Below the pieces are notes generated by a model. It had not been told where the DNA came from. It did no database searches and saw only the letters and a program-made list of their open reading frames with translations. 64,000 nt of DNA from Mesostigma viride (lineage: Eukaryota > Streptophyta > Mesostigmatophyceae > Mesostigmatales > Mesostigmataceae). The position numbers were made by a program, and so were the translations under genes. Shown here piece by piece: positions 35,861 through 48,600 of the stretch. The stretch lies in NCBI GenBank assembly GCA_009746045.1, contig RPFO01000015.1:409529-473528 (forward strand), given 5' to 3'. Within the stretch, counting starts at the first letter, position 1. Every line of letters starts with the position of its first letter.

Positions 35861-37344
35861 CGTTGGGTGGCCATGTTGGAAAGCTTTCATACCCTATTCA
35901 GCAGTCAGGGTGTAGATCCGAATCGCTATGTTTGTACACGTTGCTTATTACCTAAGCGACGTACTTACATTGTTTTTAAGCTTGTGATGCCATGTGAGGT
36001 TACCCCACATATTCATGGAAGGGATGATTCATTCACTAATTAATTGATTAGCGCGTAGACTGCGCTACGTGGGTACCAACCAAGGAACCTTCAACCCCTA
36101 TACACAATGAGAAGGAGGGAGGGCGCCTTTTTAGTAGCTTCTCTCACTGCCGAAGGGGAGCAGGCCACAGAGTGCTCTCTCCGCATCATGGTGCGGGCCC
36201 AGCTGTGGGTGGAATACAACGAGCAGTAGGCTGACGCATATAGCAGGTGCTGTTAAGTTGCTGGTAAGGTCAGGTGGGCTCAAGGCGTATAGGTTAAGGT
36301 GCAAGCAAATGGCCACAATGAGCCTTGGCTGATCTAAGGAAGGGATGACGGACCACCCTAATACATGATCCCCCTCCCCCCCAGCAAGCATTAACCGTAG
36401 CCCACATGGTGTGTGTCACATGGTGTGGGATGCTTTTTAACAATAATTTTAGGTTGATATGGGGATTCTGTTTTTATTCTGCTTATTTATCTGGGGCTTC
36501 TATTATTCTTTGGTATGTTTGTGGCTACTTATTATTTTGTATTGCTACCTTGCCAACCCCACATCGTAAATTTCTTTTACTTTATCGCAGCCGTGGCTTG
36601 GAGATTCGCATGGCGTTCACGCTGAGGCAGCAAAAATCGGGGTTCTTTGAACGGAGTTTCTTCTATACGTGAATGCGGGAACAAGAGGCCGCTGGATGAG
36701 CGGCTTATAGGTCGTAGTGTTTTCTCGTAGCTGTTTGGCTAGAGCTTTTGTGATTAGTAGATGCAGTATAGTGCATGGTTGAAAAATGAATTAAATAAAA
36801 TGTGCGTTCCGCGCTTGGGTTGATTATACCCGGGCGGAACGGGGCGTGAGGTGCAGTGCCCCTGAAAAGAACAACCTACGCATTATTTAATACTAGCCGT
36901 GCAGATTCGGGATATTCTACCCCCGGTCTGTACGGTTAGCGTCTTACTAGCATCACTGAACATAAGGGTTTAATGACGTCAGTTAGCTAGGGATAAGGGA
37001 GGTTTTGCGACTAAAAGCCGCTCTGGCTGGTTTTGTCGGCCTCTTTCTTTGCTCGTTGTCGTTGCGGCGGCAGCCGCAGCTATGGGTGCTGCGGAGCAAA
37101 ATCCCAAAAGCACTGGTTGCACCGGCCACTTGGCCAGTGACATTAAGATGAAGTGAGACAACTATTAATTACACGCGCATGCAATTAATAATTTGGAAAT
37201 CAGTTATAAAGCCTCACCATCCTACTGCCAGGGAACCGCCAACTGCGGAGCATTAGCCCTTATCAGGATGTAGGCGAACTTGCTGATCAACCGGTCTACT
37301 ATGGAAGCATATTTATTGAATTGTTGTTATTATGGATTTAATTG
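35861..37344. other. No recognisable gene
   Basis: Mixed-composition DNA with short frames only; the most hydrophobic (36406-36672) has no start context or homology that I recognise. AAGTGAGACAACTA at about 37154 matches the motif at 1230-1243 next to the first LINE copy, and TTGTTGTTATTATGG is duplicated just before 37355. Confidence 0.4.
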
Positions 37345-37640
37345 TTGTTATTATGGAGTGGGCCCAGGTCATAGAGGACAACGAGCCCCCCCAGTGGGGA
37401 AGCGCCCGCGTGTGCAATCCCGTGGGAGGCACGCCAGACAGCTCCCCTAGGGCAGCGTGCGGCTGTCTAGATAGATGTTGTAGTTAGAATGCTGTTAGAT
37501 AGAGGTAGTATGTACCCGATGTAGATAGATTAGACCGGTAGGACTGTTTGCACCCATCCATCCATCCATCGGGGTTAATGCTCCGTGACTCCCCGACGGG
37601 AGCACGAGTCTAATTAATTAATTAATTAATGGGTTGAATC
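37345..37640 (+). mobile_element. LINE family 1, 3' end (plus strand)
   Basis: Matches 15151-15739 in inverse orientation. It has the end of the coding part (TGGGCCCAGGTCATAGAGG, GACAACGAGCCCCC), the CTATCT-rich 3' region, three CCAT units, the TTAATGCTCC...CGGGAGCAC hairpin and a TTAATTAA tail. Heavily 5' truncated. Confidence 0.8.
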
Positions 37641-37818
37641 GATAAGTTATGTAATGGGCATATGCTACAGGAATGTGATACCTTGCATCACACTCAAATC
37701 GCAAGACTTGAAGCAAGAAAGGAACTGCCAGGGCAATGTAATCACTATCCATGCATAACTTCAGGCAAGCACCACCAGCTCGTTGGAGGGCCCTGGGTAC
37801 ACCTCTGAGGATATATCA

Positions 37819-38939
37819 AGGATCTGAGGATATAAATATATATATCGATAAACACCAGAAAACCTACGCGGGTATTCTGCACACGGCTGATTGGATTGCT
37901 CTTTTCGCGGACCTCAACGCCCAGGGACGTGCGTGGCTGTTCTCGCTTTCCTTGCGGAGTGTGGGCTCGGCGTACCTTCGTGCTCTTCCCATGGCCCCCC
38001 CATTCGCCTTGGCTCCCAGCCACTACTCGGTGGCGCTCCGGCACCAGCTATTTGCCCCGCAGCCTCTTGTTCCGGCCGGGCGGCCTTGTGGTAGCTGTGG
38101 GCAGCCACTGGATCCCACGGGGACTCACTACCTTTCCTGCATGGGGGGCCAACAGAATCAGAATTGGTATTTGTATTTGCACACTGTCCTCCTGACGGTG
38201 GTGCTCGCCATGATTCGGTCGGTTTTCCCCCACGCGAACATCCGGTCCGAGGATGCGGATGGCGCTGCCTTCTATTCCCCCAACCACCGGCCTGACATCG
38301 TGGTGCTGGACTTTGAGGGGGGTGGCCGGCATCTGCTTATCGACGTTTCGGTGGCGCGGCCCTTGGCTCTTAGCCACGTGGCTGGGGCCTCCCTCACGGC
38401 AGGTTACACGGCGGACCGGGCGGAGCGGGCCAAGCTCCTGGCCTACGGCGACGTCGGGCACCATCGTGTGGTGCCCTTTGTCCTGGAGGAGTTTGGGGCC
38501 ATGGGGCGCCCCCTGACCTCCGCCTTCTTCAAGGAGTGTTGCCGGCTCCGGGAGGACCGGCTGGACCTGGAGGGCCAGCGGGCCTCATGGTCGGCGCGGA
38601 CCTGGACGTCATATTGGCGTCAGCGCTTGTCGGTGGCGCTGACTCGGGCCATGGCTGACATCATGCTCCGCCGTACGCGGGCTGATTTTGCGGTGCAGCA
38701 GGGCTATTAGGTTTCTCCCGTTAGGAGTTTCCATTGGTCTTATCGTAGTATAGATATTTGACATGGCTCTGTATAGAGGTTTATAGCTGGGCGTTTGCTT
38801 TGGTTTGAGTGATTTCACTCTGCTGTAAGTAATTATATTATTGTAAAATATATATATTGTCATTCTCAAGGACAACATCATTTATCATTCTCAATTGTTT
38901 ATGATTCTCACTGACTATATATAGTAGTATTGTCTCAAT
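37819..38939 (+). mobile_element. 5'-truncated LINE with RLE-type endonuclease domain
   Basis: The open frame ending at 38710 carries the C-terminal part of a non-LTR retrotransposon protein. After a reverse-transcriptase thumb-like segment it has a CCHC-type zinc motif (CGSCGQPLDPTGTHYLSC), then a restriction-like endonuclease layout (RPDIVVLDFEGGGRHLLIDVSVARP) and a helical tail (RAERAKLLAYGDV...FVLEEFGAMG). RLE domains after a zinc motif are typical of R2/CRE/NeSL-like clades. The coding frame is intact from about 37862 to its stop. A 9-bp GATATATCA flanks it at 37810-37818 and 38940-38948, a plausible target duplication although AT-rich. The reverse transcriptase core and everything upstream are missing. 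Confidence 0.75.
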
Positions 38940-38948
38940 GATATATCA

Positions 38949-40766
38949 CATGCCCCCTGCCTGCCCGCCCATAGCGCACCCGCTTGCCACTGATCACGTC
39001 ACATGGAGGTGGCTGCCTGCCCTGCCTGTCCCTCACCCCACACCCCACACCCCACACCCACACCCCACACCCCACACCCCACACCCCACACCCCACACCC
39101 CACACCCCACACCCCACACCCCACACCCCACACCCCACCCCACACCCCACACCCCACACCCACACCCCACACCCCACACCCCACACCCCACACCCCACAC
39201 CCCACACCCCACACCCCACACCCCCAAGGCTCATGGCTCTAAACCTGCCGCCCCATCAACTTCCCCATGCCTGCCTGCGGCGGTGGTCCCCGCTTGCTGG
39301 CTTGCCAGCACTTGTCTCAGGTGCACATGCCTGCCTGTGTTGCTTGCGCCTGTCTTGCTTGCCCTTTGACCCACGACATTGTGGTCTATAAATGAACTGT
39401 TTGGTCGCATTTGGCATCAATCTGCTACCCGGCCACCATGCAACCAAAAGCAACGTGCGTGCGTACCAGAGGTTCCCGTGAATCCTATCACAACAGCAAC
39501 AAGGCCTTGAAAGCCAGCACACATTGCGTATCTGCAAGACCTCTTCATGGAAGGCTGCCTAACCCCTCATTCCCCAGTTTCTTAAATGCGGATTCGACGA
39601 TTGCGTTATTGAAGATTGAAGACCTCTACATCCCAACACATCGCCCAGGACACGTGAACCTGCAAGCCCGCAAGCAAACACTCATATGCATGTTGAAATC
39701 ACTATAACCTCAGAGAAACATTCGGGAATGCAAGCAATCTGTTGCCACAACCACAAAGAGCTTATGCGTGCACCTAGCGCAACAACCCCAACCCCGATGG
39801 ACAACATGGGTCCCGCAGCCATGCGGAATATCCAAGCATCGGCAATGCACCAACGCTAGACATGCAATTCGCTACAACATCACAGTTCGGCACCAAATGA
39901 GTACAATCACAAAGCATGGAGATGAATAGAATTTAATAGCGACAGGTAACCGGTACTCTACACAAAACCAATAACACATGAACATTACGTGAGCAAGCCT
40001 CTTATCTAGCGTGACTTGCAGCGGTGCACACGTATGACATAGAAAGCGTCTGCCAAATTCAAAACGTGGGTATGGAAACAGCTAGTAGTGCTGTTGCGTG
40101 AAACGGACAAATACCAATGATATGGCCACGAAAAACTCAGGAATGTCTTTAAGCTGCAGTTGATACTAGTGAATACCTGGATGTCGTTTGTCCTTTTTTT
40201 CATAAGCAGCGTAGTGAGAATATGGGTAAACGGCAATTCGCACAAGAAAAGCGTCAAAACAGTCTTGGCCTGCCACAACAGGCCTTATATGGGACCCTTG
40301 ACCTCTTCTCCGCAACAAGCTTTAAGTCTCTTTGGTTTTTGCATCCCAGCCGCAGCAACGACGCACCTAACGCTGCCGGCCATCTGACAGAGCAATAGTA
40401 ATTAGTAAGGGAGAGGCAGCTGACTAAAGGCGACAACTCAGTTCATGAAGACCTCTACCTTCTTACATTGCATAATATTTTCGTACATTGGCTAATATTC
40501 TACGCCCAGGGCAAGAGCACGAATAAGTCACGGGCGCGCGGGTCATTTGTTTCCATTGTTGAATGCAGCTAAACAAGCTCTCACGTACTGCTATCCCCCT
40601 AGCCAAGCAATGCCGGTGAGGACCCGAATTAAAAGCCTACAATAAGGAGGCGCAAACGTCGTTACGGGCATTCCTTGCCATGCGCCTTCACTGCGTGGCA
40701 AGTGCGTGCCTGCAGTGAGCAAGCGAGACCGGTCTGGCTTGTTTTGGCCTGGCGGACACACGGGGC
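38949..40766. other. No recognisable gene
   Basis: Apart from the (CCCCACA)n array this is mixed DNA with short frames only (39411-39707 is the longest on the plus strand) and no recognised domain. Confidence 0.45.
39034..39222. repeat. (CCCCACA)n heptanucleotide array
   Basis: About 26 units of CCCCACA with occasional 6-bp and 5-bp units (CCCACA, CCCCA). On the minus strand it is TGTGGGG, vaguely telomere-like, but it does not match known algal telomere units and sits inside the window. Confidence 0.9.
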
Positions 40767-41115
40767 GAGTTGAGTAACTCTAGAGCCCTAGGATCTGGCT
40801 CTGAGTTGATCCCCATGTCCGTCCGCACGCCTTCCGCTAGCGTCCGCTCAGCCGCCAGCTATAATCCGGCGGTCCGATGCGGGCGACCGGTCTAAGGGCG
40901 GCGCCTAGGGCCGGCGCCACCTAGGCCCCAGTCCGGGGCCTTATCCGGGTCAGTACGGACGGCTAGCTTGTCCTACGGTTACGGCTAACCGGATAGGCTT
41001 TGCTGGCTAAGACATAAACCAGTGGTTGGCCAGCTCCGACAGCAGTTCTCTGTGTTCACCTTATCCCAAGCTCAACGTGACCGACCGCCATAGCTGAGCC
41101 GGTCGGGCTTTAACT
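40767..41115 (+). repeat. 5' LTR of copia copy C
   Basis: About 349 bp, AGTTGAGTAACTC to GGCTTTAACT. It is followed by TGTATTCATAAAAATCCCG, where the primer-binding site should lie; I cannot name the tRNA. As the only LTR here with a coding sequence directly downstream, it is the likely promoter for the open frame that follows. Confidence 0.8.
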
Positions 41116-42668
41116 TGTATTCATAAAAATCCCGATGGCTTCCGGTACACGGAGCCGCACGGGCGAACACACAGATACGCCAAGTGGCGAGGCCGCAGGG
41201 TCCGTCCTGCCACGCTTTAGTGCGGACGAGGCCACGAGGTTGATGCAAACCCTCGTGGCGCAACCTGAACTGGCCAAGCAGTTCAAGCATCTGATGCTTG
41301 CTGCTGACGATGCACTAAATCGCGGCCCTCTCAAGCAAACGGAGGTGCCCGCTGATCTACCGGCCGACTATACGGCGGACGACGCAGCTGCTCTCAAGCG
41401 TCTGCGCGATGGACGCGCAGACAAAGATTCGGAGCTGATTGGCAAGTTCCGTGCAGTATTCTGCAGTACAACAAAGCACCCAAACATTGCCAATCTAGTT
41501 CGCATTGCGGACGACAACAAACAAACCTGGGAAGTTTTTTACAACGGTCTAAATGCCCACTTGTCGCGGTCTAAGGAAGAGGCCGACGAGCAAGCCTTCA
41601 ACGACTTCGAGGGCTATGCAGTTAATAAGGCAAATTTGCCCGGGGCTGCACGTGATTTCCAGGTCTTCGTGCACAAGCACAAGCTGCTAGATACTCTCAA
41701 GCCCATTTTTCTGTGCAATCGATTTCTCAAGAAATACGACCTGTCGTCGGATGTGCATCTGACCATAGCGACGGAACTCAAAAAGAAGAGTGCCGTCAGT
41801 TTCGACGAGGGCATGCTGTATTTGATCTCATGCTTCAAGAGTGCGCAGTCCAAGCCGGCTGCCTCGGCTGCTCTGCCATCCCTGCGCCAGGTGGATGCCG
41901 GCGCGTCTTCTTCTTCAGGCGCAGAAGCTCCCATTACGCGGTCGGAGCTTACGGCCATCCTGAAAAAGGTCGTCGGCCACAGCAACAACGGGGGCCAGCG
42001 AGGGCGCAAGCGCGGGCATGGTGGCGACGCCAAGCAGGGTGATCATCCCCCGGCCAAGCGGCAGCAGGGGGCGTCTACTGACCGCAAGCAACGCTGTGAG
42101 CGCTGCTTCGGACGTCGCCATGTCCGGGATGACTGCCGAGTTCGCCCGGACCTGGAGCTCGAGGACAACCTTTGCCGCAAGTGCCACGACGTTCTGCGTG
42201 GTCACAGCGTGGAGGCGTGCAAGGCCAAGCGCATCGTCGTCCACGGCACACGCGAGGAGTGGGCAGAGCGACGGGCAGCACGAAAGTCAGGTGAGAGCAC
42301 GCTCGATACCCCTTCTTTTGCTCAATGCGTCACGCTGAACCGGGCCGTCGTAGAGCCTGACATCGTTCCTAAAAGCAACGTGACTGCATCCTCTGTCTCA
42401 TTCCGTGATGTGCTCACGCAATCCGTTGATGCTGCTCTGGCTCTGTCGCGCCAGGATCACGTGCTTCCTGAGCACGGGTCTACAATGCGTGACCTAAGCA
42501 ATGTGGTGTCTTCTAGGTCGGGTGTGTACAACGCCGAGCGACCAAGCACTACTGCAGCACCCCAGCTAGATACTGGGGCGGTTGGGCCTATGAGGAATGT
42601 TGTGACAGTGCAAGAGAATGCTGGGCGGGCAGATGTTCTCGGTACACACCACCCTAGTGTGGATCTTC
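40767..42668 (+). mobile_element. Ty1/copia copy C: 5' LTR plus gag, 3' part missing
   Basis: The LTR at 40767-41115 is followed about 20 bp later by gag (start near 41135). Gag carries two zinc-binding clusters (CERCFGRRHVRDDC and CRKCHDVLRGHSVEAC) and reads openly to the end of the element-derived sequence. At 42669 similarity to copies A and B stops abruptly; integrase, reverse transcriptase and the 3' LTR are absent. It is close in sequence to copy B, so the insertion and the loss are recent. It abuts a host exon (see the coiled-coil gene). Confidence 0.9.
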
Positions 42669-45600
42669 CTCGTGGCCCACCCCCCGGCGGCCCCCCCTCT
42701 GGTGGCCCAAGCGTCGCCGATAGAGTGGACAAGCTGGTGGCAATGGTGGAAGAGCTGGGCACCGCGCAGGTGAGCACGTGCGCGCGCATGGTGTTGGATG
42801 CTTGCCATGCTGCAAGAGCTGAGCATCGCGCAGGTGAGCGGGAATTGGGCAAGCACGGTGGTGCCACGGGCGGGGTGGTGATGTCGACGGGTAAGGGGTG
42901 GTGATGGTGACGGCGCATGCACACACACAGGTGCTGCTGGTGGGGTGGTGATGCCACAACCACCGTTCACTCGTTTGTTCCTACATACTAATACCTTTGT
43001 TGAGGGTGCGGTTTTGCAAGGCAACCCCAATGGGCCCCGCCAATGGGCAGCATGGGTTTGCACGGGGCGCCGGGTTGTTATTACATATCCGGGAACTCTT
43101 TGGGGGGCATGGGGTCCTAAACTGAGGGTGGCTTCTAAAATTGTCAAGGGTGAACTCGCCTAGTGTACCTGATGCCACCGTCGAGGGTGCTGTACCGTGC
43201 TACGTGTCACGCCGCCGCGCGTGACTAGGCTCCCAATCATGCCGTGTCGCCGCGGTTGCTGCACCTCGGTAGGGGCGAAACGGGGCATGTGCTAGATCGA
43301 TAGATCTCTCCCCCCTTGCTGGATGTATCCGGCATTTTCATTTGTCATTTCCATCCCCTTGCTCAGTGAATGTCTGGATGTTTTCTCCCCCCTTGCTCAA
43401 TGAATTTCTGAATATTTGTCATTTCTATCCCCTTGCTCAGTGAATGTCTGGATGTTTTCTCCCCCCTTGCTCAATGTATTTCTGAATATTTGTCATTTCC
43501 ATCCCCTTGCTCAGTGAATGTCTGGATGTTTTCTCCCCCTTGCTCAATGTTTTTCTGAATATTTGTCATTTCCATCCCCTTGCTCAGTGAATGTCTGGAT
43601 GTTTTCTCCCCCCTTGCTCAATGTATTTCTGAATATTTGTCATTTCCATCCCCTTGCTCAGTGAATGTCTGGATGTTTTCTCCCCCCTTGCTCAATGTAT
43701 TTCTGAATATTTGTCATTTCCATCCCCTTGCTTGCTCAGTGAATGTCTGGATGTTTCCTCCCCCCTTGCTCAATGAATTTCTGAATATTTGTCATTTCCA
43801 TCCCCTTGCTCAGTGAATGTCTGGATGTTTTCTCCCCCCTTGCTCAATGTATTTCTGAATATTTGTCATTTCCATCCCCTTGCTCAGTGAATGTCTGGAT
43901 GTTTTCTCCCCCTTGCTCAATGTATTTCTGAATATTTGTCATTTCCATCCCCTTGCTCAGTGAATGTCTGGATGTTTTCTCCCCCCTTGCTCAATGTATT
44001 TCTGAATATTTGTCATTTCCATCCCCTTGCTCAGTGAATGTCTGGATGTTTTCTCCCCCCTTGCTCAATGTATTTCTGAATATTTGTCATTTCCATCCCC
44101 TTGCTCAGTGAATGTCTGGATGTTTTCTCCCCCCTGCTCAATGAATTTCTGAATATTTGTCATTTCCATCCCCTTGCTCAGTGAATGTCTGGATGTTTTC
44201 TCCCCCCTTGCTCAATGTATTTCTGAATATTTGTCATTTCCATCCCCTTGCTCAGTGAATGTCTGGATGTTTTCTCCCCCCTTGCTCAATGTATTTCTGA
44301 ATATTTGTCATTTCCATCCCCTTGCTCAGTGAATGTCTGGATGTTTTCTCCCCCTTGCTCAATGTATTTCTGAATATTTGTCATTTCCATCCCCTTGCTC
44401 AGTGAATGTCTGGATGTTTTCTCCCCCTTGCTCAATGTTTTTCTGAATATTTGTCATTTCCATCCCCTTGCTCAGTGAATGTCTGGATGTTTTCTCCCCC
44501 TTGCTCAATGTATTTCTGAATATTTGTCATTTCCATCCCCTTGCTCAGTGAATGTCTGGATGTTTTCTCCCCCCTTGCTCAATGTATTTCTGAATATTTG
44601 TCATTTCCATCCCCTTGCTCAGTGAATGTCTGGATGTTTTCTCCCCCTTGCTCAATGTATTTCTGAATATTTGTCATTTCTATCCCCTTGCTCAGTGAAT
44701 GTCTGGATGTTTCCTCCCCCCTTGCTCAATGTATTTCTGAATATTTGTCATTTCTATCCCCTTGCTCAGTGAATGTCTGGATGTTTCCTTCCCCCTTGCT
44801 CAATGAATTTCTGAATATTTGTCATTTCCATCCCCTTGCTCAGTGAATGTCTGGATGTTTTCTCCCCCTTGCTCAATGTTTTTCTGAATATTTGTCATTT
44901 CTATCCCCTTGCTCAGTGAATGTCTGGATGTTTCCTCCCCCCTTGCTCAATGTATTTCTGAATATTTGTCATTTCCATCCCCTTGCTCAGTGAATGTCTG
45001 GATGTTTTCTCCCCCTTGCTCAATGTTTTTCTGAATATTTGTCATTTCCATCCCCTTGCTCAGTGAATGTCTGGATGTTTTCTCCCCCTTGCTCAATGTA
45101 TTTCTGAATATTTGTCATTTCCATCCCCTTGCTCAGTGAATGTCTGGATGTTTTCTCCCCCCTTGCTCAATGTATTTCTGAATATTTGTCATTTCCATCC
45201 CCTTGCTCAGTGAATGTCTGGATGTTTCCTCCCCCCTTGCTCAATGAATTTCTGAATATTTGTCATTTCCATCCCCTTGCTCAGTGAATGTCTGGATGTT
45301 TTCTCCCCCCTTGCTCAATGAATTTCTGAATACATATTTGTCATTTCCATCCCCTTGCTCAGTGAATGTCTGGATGTTTTCTCCCCCCTTGCTCAATGTA
45401 TTTCTGAATATTTGTCATTTCCACCCCCTTGCTCAGTGAATGTCTGGATGTTTTCTCCCCCCTTGCTCAATGTTTTTCTGAATATTTGTCATTTCCATCC
45501 CCTTGCTCAGTGAATGTCTGGATGTTTCCTCCCCCCTTGCTCAATGAATTTCTGAATATTTGTCATTTCCATCCCCTTGCTCAGTGAATGTCTGGATGTT

Positions 45601-48600
45601 TTCTCCCCCCTTGCTCAATGTTTTTCTGAATATTTGTCATTTCTATCCCCTTGCTCAGTGAATGTCTGGATGTTTTCTCCCCCCTTGCTCAATGTTTTTC
45701 TGAATATTTGTCATTGTCCATCCCCTTGCTCAGTGAATGTCTGGATGTTTTCTCCCCCTTGCTCAATGTATTTCTGAATATTTGTCATTTCCATCCCCTT
45801 GCTCAGTGAATGTCTGGATGTTTTCTCCCCCCTTGCTCAATGTATTTCTGAATATTTGTCATTGTCCATCCCCTTGCTTCTGTGGACTTGGGCATCGATC
45901 ACCCTGTGGCTCACAGTCAGGGTGGACACAGGCACTTGCGCGCTGCCCGCTGCCATAGCGCTCTCTATGGAGTAGCCGCGGTTGCCCAGGCGGCAGGCGA
46001 CTCTGTCCAATGTCGCGGTTGTCATGCAACGGGTTCATATCTTATACGCATGACATTCTTTACGCATTAAAAGCTTTTCCCGTTAGCAGAGATTGCTAGC
46101 AGGAGTGTGCGTGACCCCACTCGCCGGTTTCTGTTCATGGATATGGGAATGATGGTCTCCAGTATTTATGGGGTGTGGGTCTCCTCCCGTCCTGTTATTT
46201 GTAATACTCTTTTCTGTATTACTGTTACTAAGGCTTCGCAACCCATGTGTCGCGTGCTTTTCCATCAAATCATGACCGGACGATTGCCTCCGAAACACAC
46301 CCACTTGCACACACACATACATGCACAAACTCACACACACATGCGCGTAGACGCACACATGCTCACACTCACAAATGCACAAATCCACGCATGCACACAC
46401 GCACACACGCACGCACGCACGCACGCACGCACGCACACAAGCACGCACGCACACGCAAACAACACATAGGAATAATAAGAAGAAAAAACCCATTTACCCC
46501 TTTGACGAGATGACTCGCCCCCCTCCCTTTGTGTGGATTGTTGTCCCTTCCCTCATCCCCCCCCTCCCCCACTCACCCACGCCAACGTGCGCAGCAAGGT
46601 CCATCCACCCACCCACTCAACCCCTTTTTTATCGGAACAATCATCCCTCAACCCGCTCACCTTCCTTTAGTTGGACCCTTGCCCCTCCCCCCCCCCCTTC
46701 CCCAGGCTGACCTGCGCAACGACTTCAACCGGCTCAAGCTGGAGAACGACTTTCTGAAGGAAGAGCGAAGGAACCCGGGCGATGTACGAGGGAAATAACG
46801 CGGTTGGAACGGAATGGGGTTGGAGGGGGGCACTGTGTGTGTTAAATTTGGATTTGCACATATTGAAGATTGAACTGAATAAACTAAATCTTGTGACGGG
46901 GGTACCATTTGGGATACTGTCAACCCCTGGTACACTAAAGAACGAGGGAGGCCTCCCAAGCGGCTGGCAGTACAAATAGACTCGCTTGCTGTGCTCTATA
47001 TATGTGCAGTGCTTTCTTTTGAATTAGATAGGCAGTACCTGCATCGCACGCCCTGTTGCAACACAATCAACGTGGCCTAAAGTGATTCTGTGCGGCGTTA
47101 AAGCAGCGGTCGCCTCCCAGTTGAAGCCACAAGCAGCAGTGCCTGCTTTGGCCTTTGCCTGTCTTGTTGTCCGCTGCTGCCCATCCACTGCATCCACCTT
47201 TCTCATTTCTTTATTTTGTAACTGCCGGTAACTGGTACTTGAAGGCACGCTTGAGATATTTGAACGTTGTGTTTTCTTTTATTCCGTGCCCCTCGTGTCA
47301 CATTCTCAGAGCATCCGCTATGTCCCAATTTTTCATTCACCCGTACCATGGACTTGTCTTCCTTGTATGCCGCTCTCTTGTAACCACTTAGTTGATGTTG
47401 TTTCTTGTAGCTGATGTTGTTTCTCGTAGCTCCGGCTCGTTCCCTTCTCCAAAGTTGAACCGAGTTGCCTTCCCACGCCCCCACACCCAGCCAGTATTCG
47501 TGTGTGTTATACTCTCCTTGTTTCATACAAAACGTTTTATGATACGGTTTTTAACACGTATGGCTATTTAGAATAGCGCCTTAATGATTGAGAATGAATG
47601 CGAAAGACCTTTGACTTCCTATGCGTCACAGCGCACGATGGTGGCTTAAGAATACTTGTCACACAATACGAATAAGCTCAAACCCGGAAAACCGGTTTCG
47701 TATATTACAATGTTACCACACAGATTAAAACACTCAATGCGGGAAGACTTACACCCAGTAGGCGAGGGATTCACACTCGAGCCCACAGGAGATTTACACT
47801 CCAGGATTAAGCGATGGTAAATAATCTGTAGAGCAACGTGGTAAATTACGATACAAGGTCCGGATTGCTGGCATAGCTCGTGCCTTGCCTATTTTGTCCC
47901 TTCGTCCCCGTTGGTGGCTGCGCCTGGCGCTGCCAACCAGGCATGACGTGAGGTCCGCGGGGACGGGCTTCTCGAACCGTCTAGAACACGTTAAAGACCA
48001 GTACGGCTAGAGGCCTCTCCTGAAAAATATCCAAATGTCCGTAGGTACCATCATAACGCATGTGCAGTGCCACTTGGCTGTCCGTAACTCCCGTTCAGGC
48101 GCTAGGTCTGCCTACGGCGCAAAGGCCAAGTTCGTCAGCAAAACTTCTACACTTACTTCCACACGGATTGCCTCGGCTGCCAACTATACTATGGCCTCGG
48201 CACTGGCGCCGGATTACGGTCGGCGCCGATCGACCGGGACGGATAATTTATATACCACAAATGGCATGTTGCATCCGTGCAACACACCTCCCCCCCCAAC
48301 AAAAGAGGCGGCTACTCCTGTAGCCGGGACTTATAAATGACTGTATACATGGTCACTGTTCCCTTCCAGGGCACGCATCGATCGTGCCAATTGTCACCGT
48401 CCGTTGGCGATGGTTTACGGCGCCGGGCGGTAAGGGCTCGGGCGGTGACCCCCACGAGCGGAGCCCCCACGGCCATGCCCGCGCAGAGGTGCGGCCGGGC
48501 GTTGACGCCGGTGGACACGCTCAGCCGGCGCGGCCTCAGCCGGCTCGGGAAGAGGCAGGCCATTGGCCTGGACTAGGGCGGGCTGGAAGGTGAGTTGCCG

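Noticed and set aside
39034-39222. Interstitial telomere (TGTGGGG on the minus strand)
   Set aside because: Unit does not match known algal telomere repeats, and the array is flanked by ordinary DNA on both sides.
42669-42769. bZIP transcription factor assignment for the coiled-coil gene
   Set aside because: A leucine-zipper-like helix is visible, but no basic region precedes it in the exons seen.
43310-45885. CRISPR-like regular repeat array
   Set aside because: No unique spacers; units are contiguous variants of one 74-bp minisatellite in a eukaryotic intron.
48035-48576. Short open frames in the gypsy 3' LTR and flank
   Set aside because: They repeat in the other LTR or lie antisense to element sequence, with no domain.
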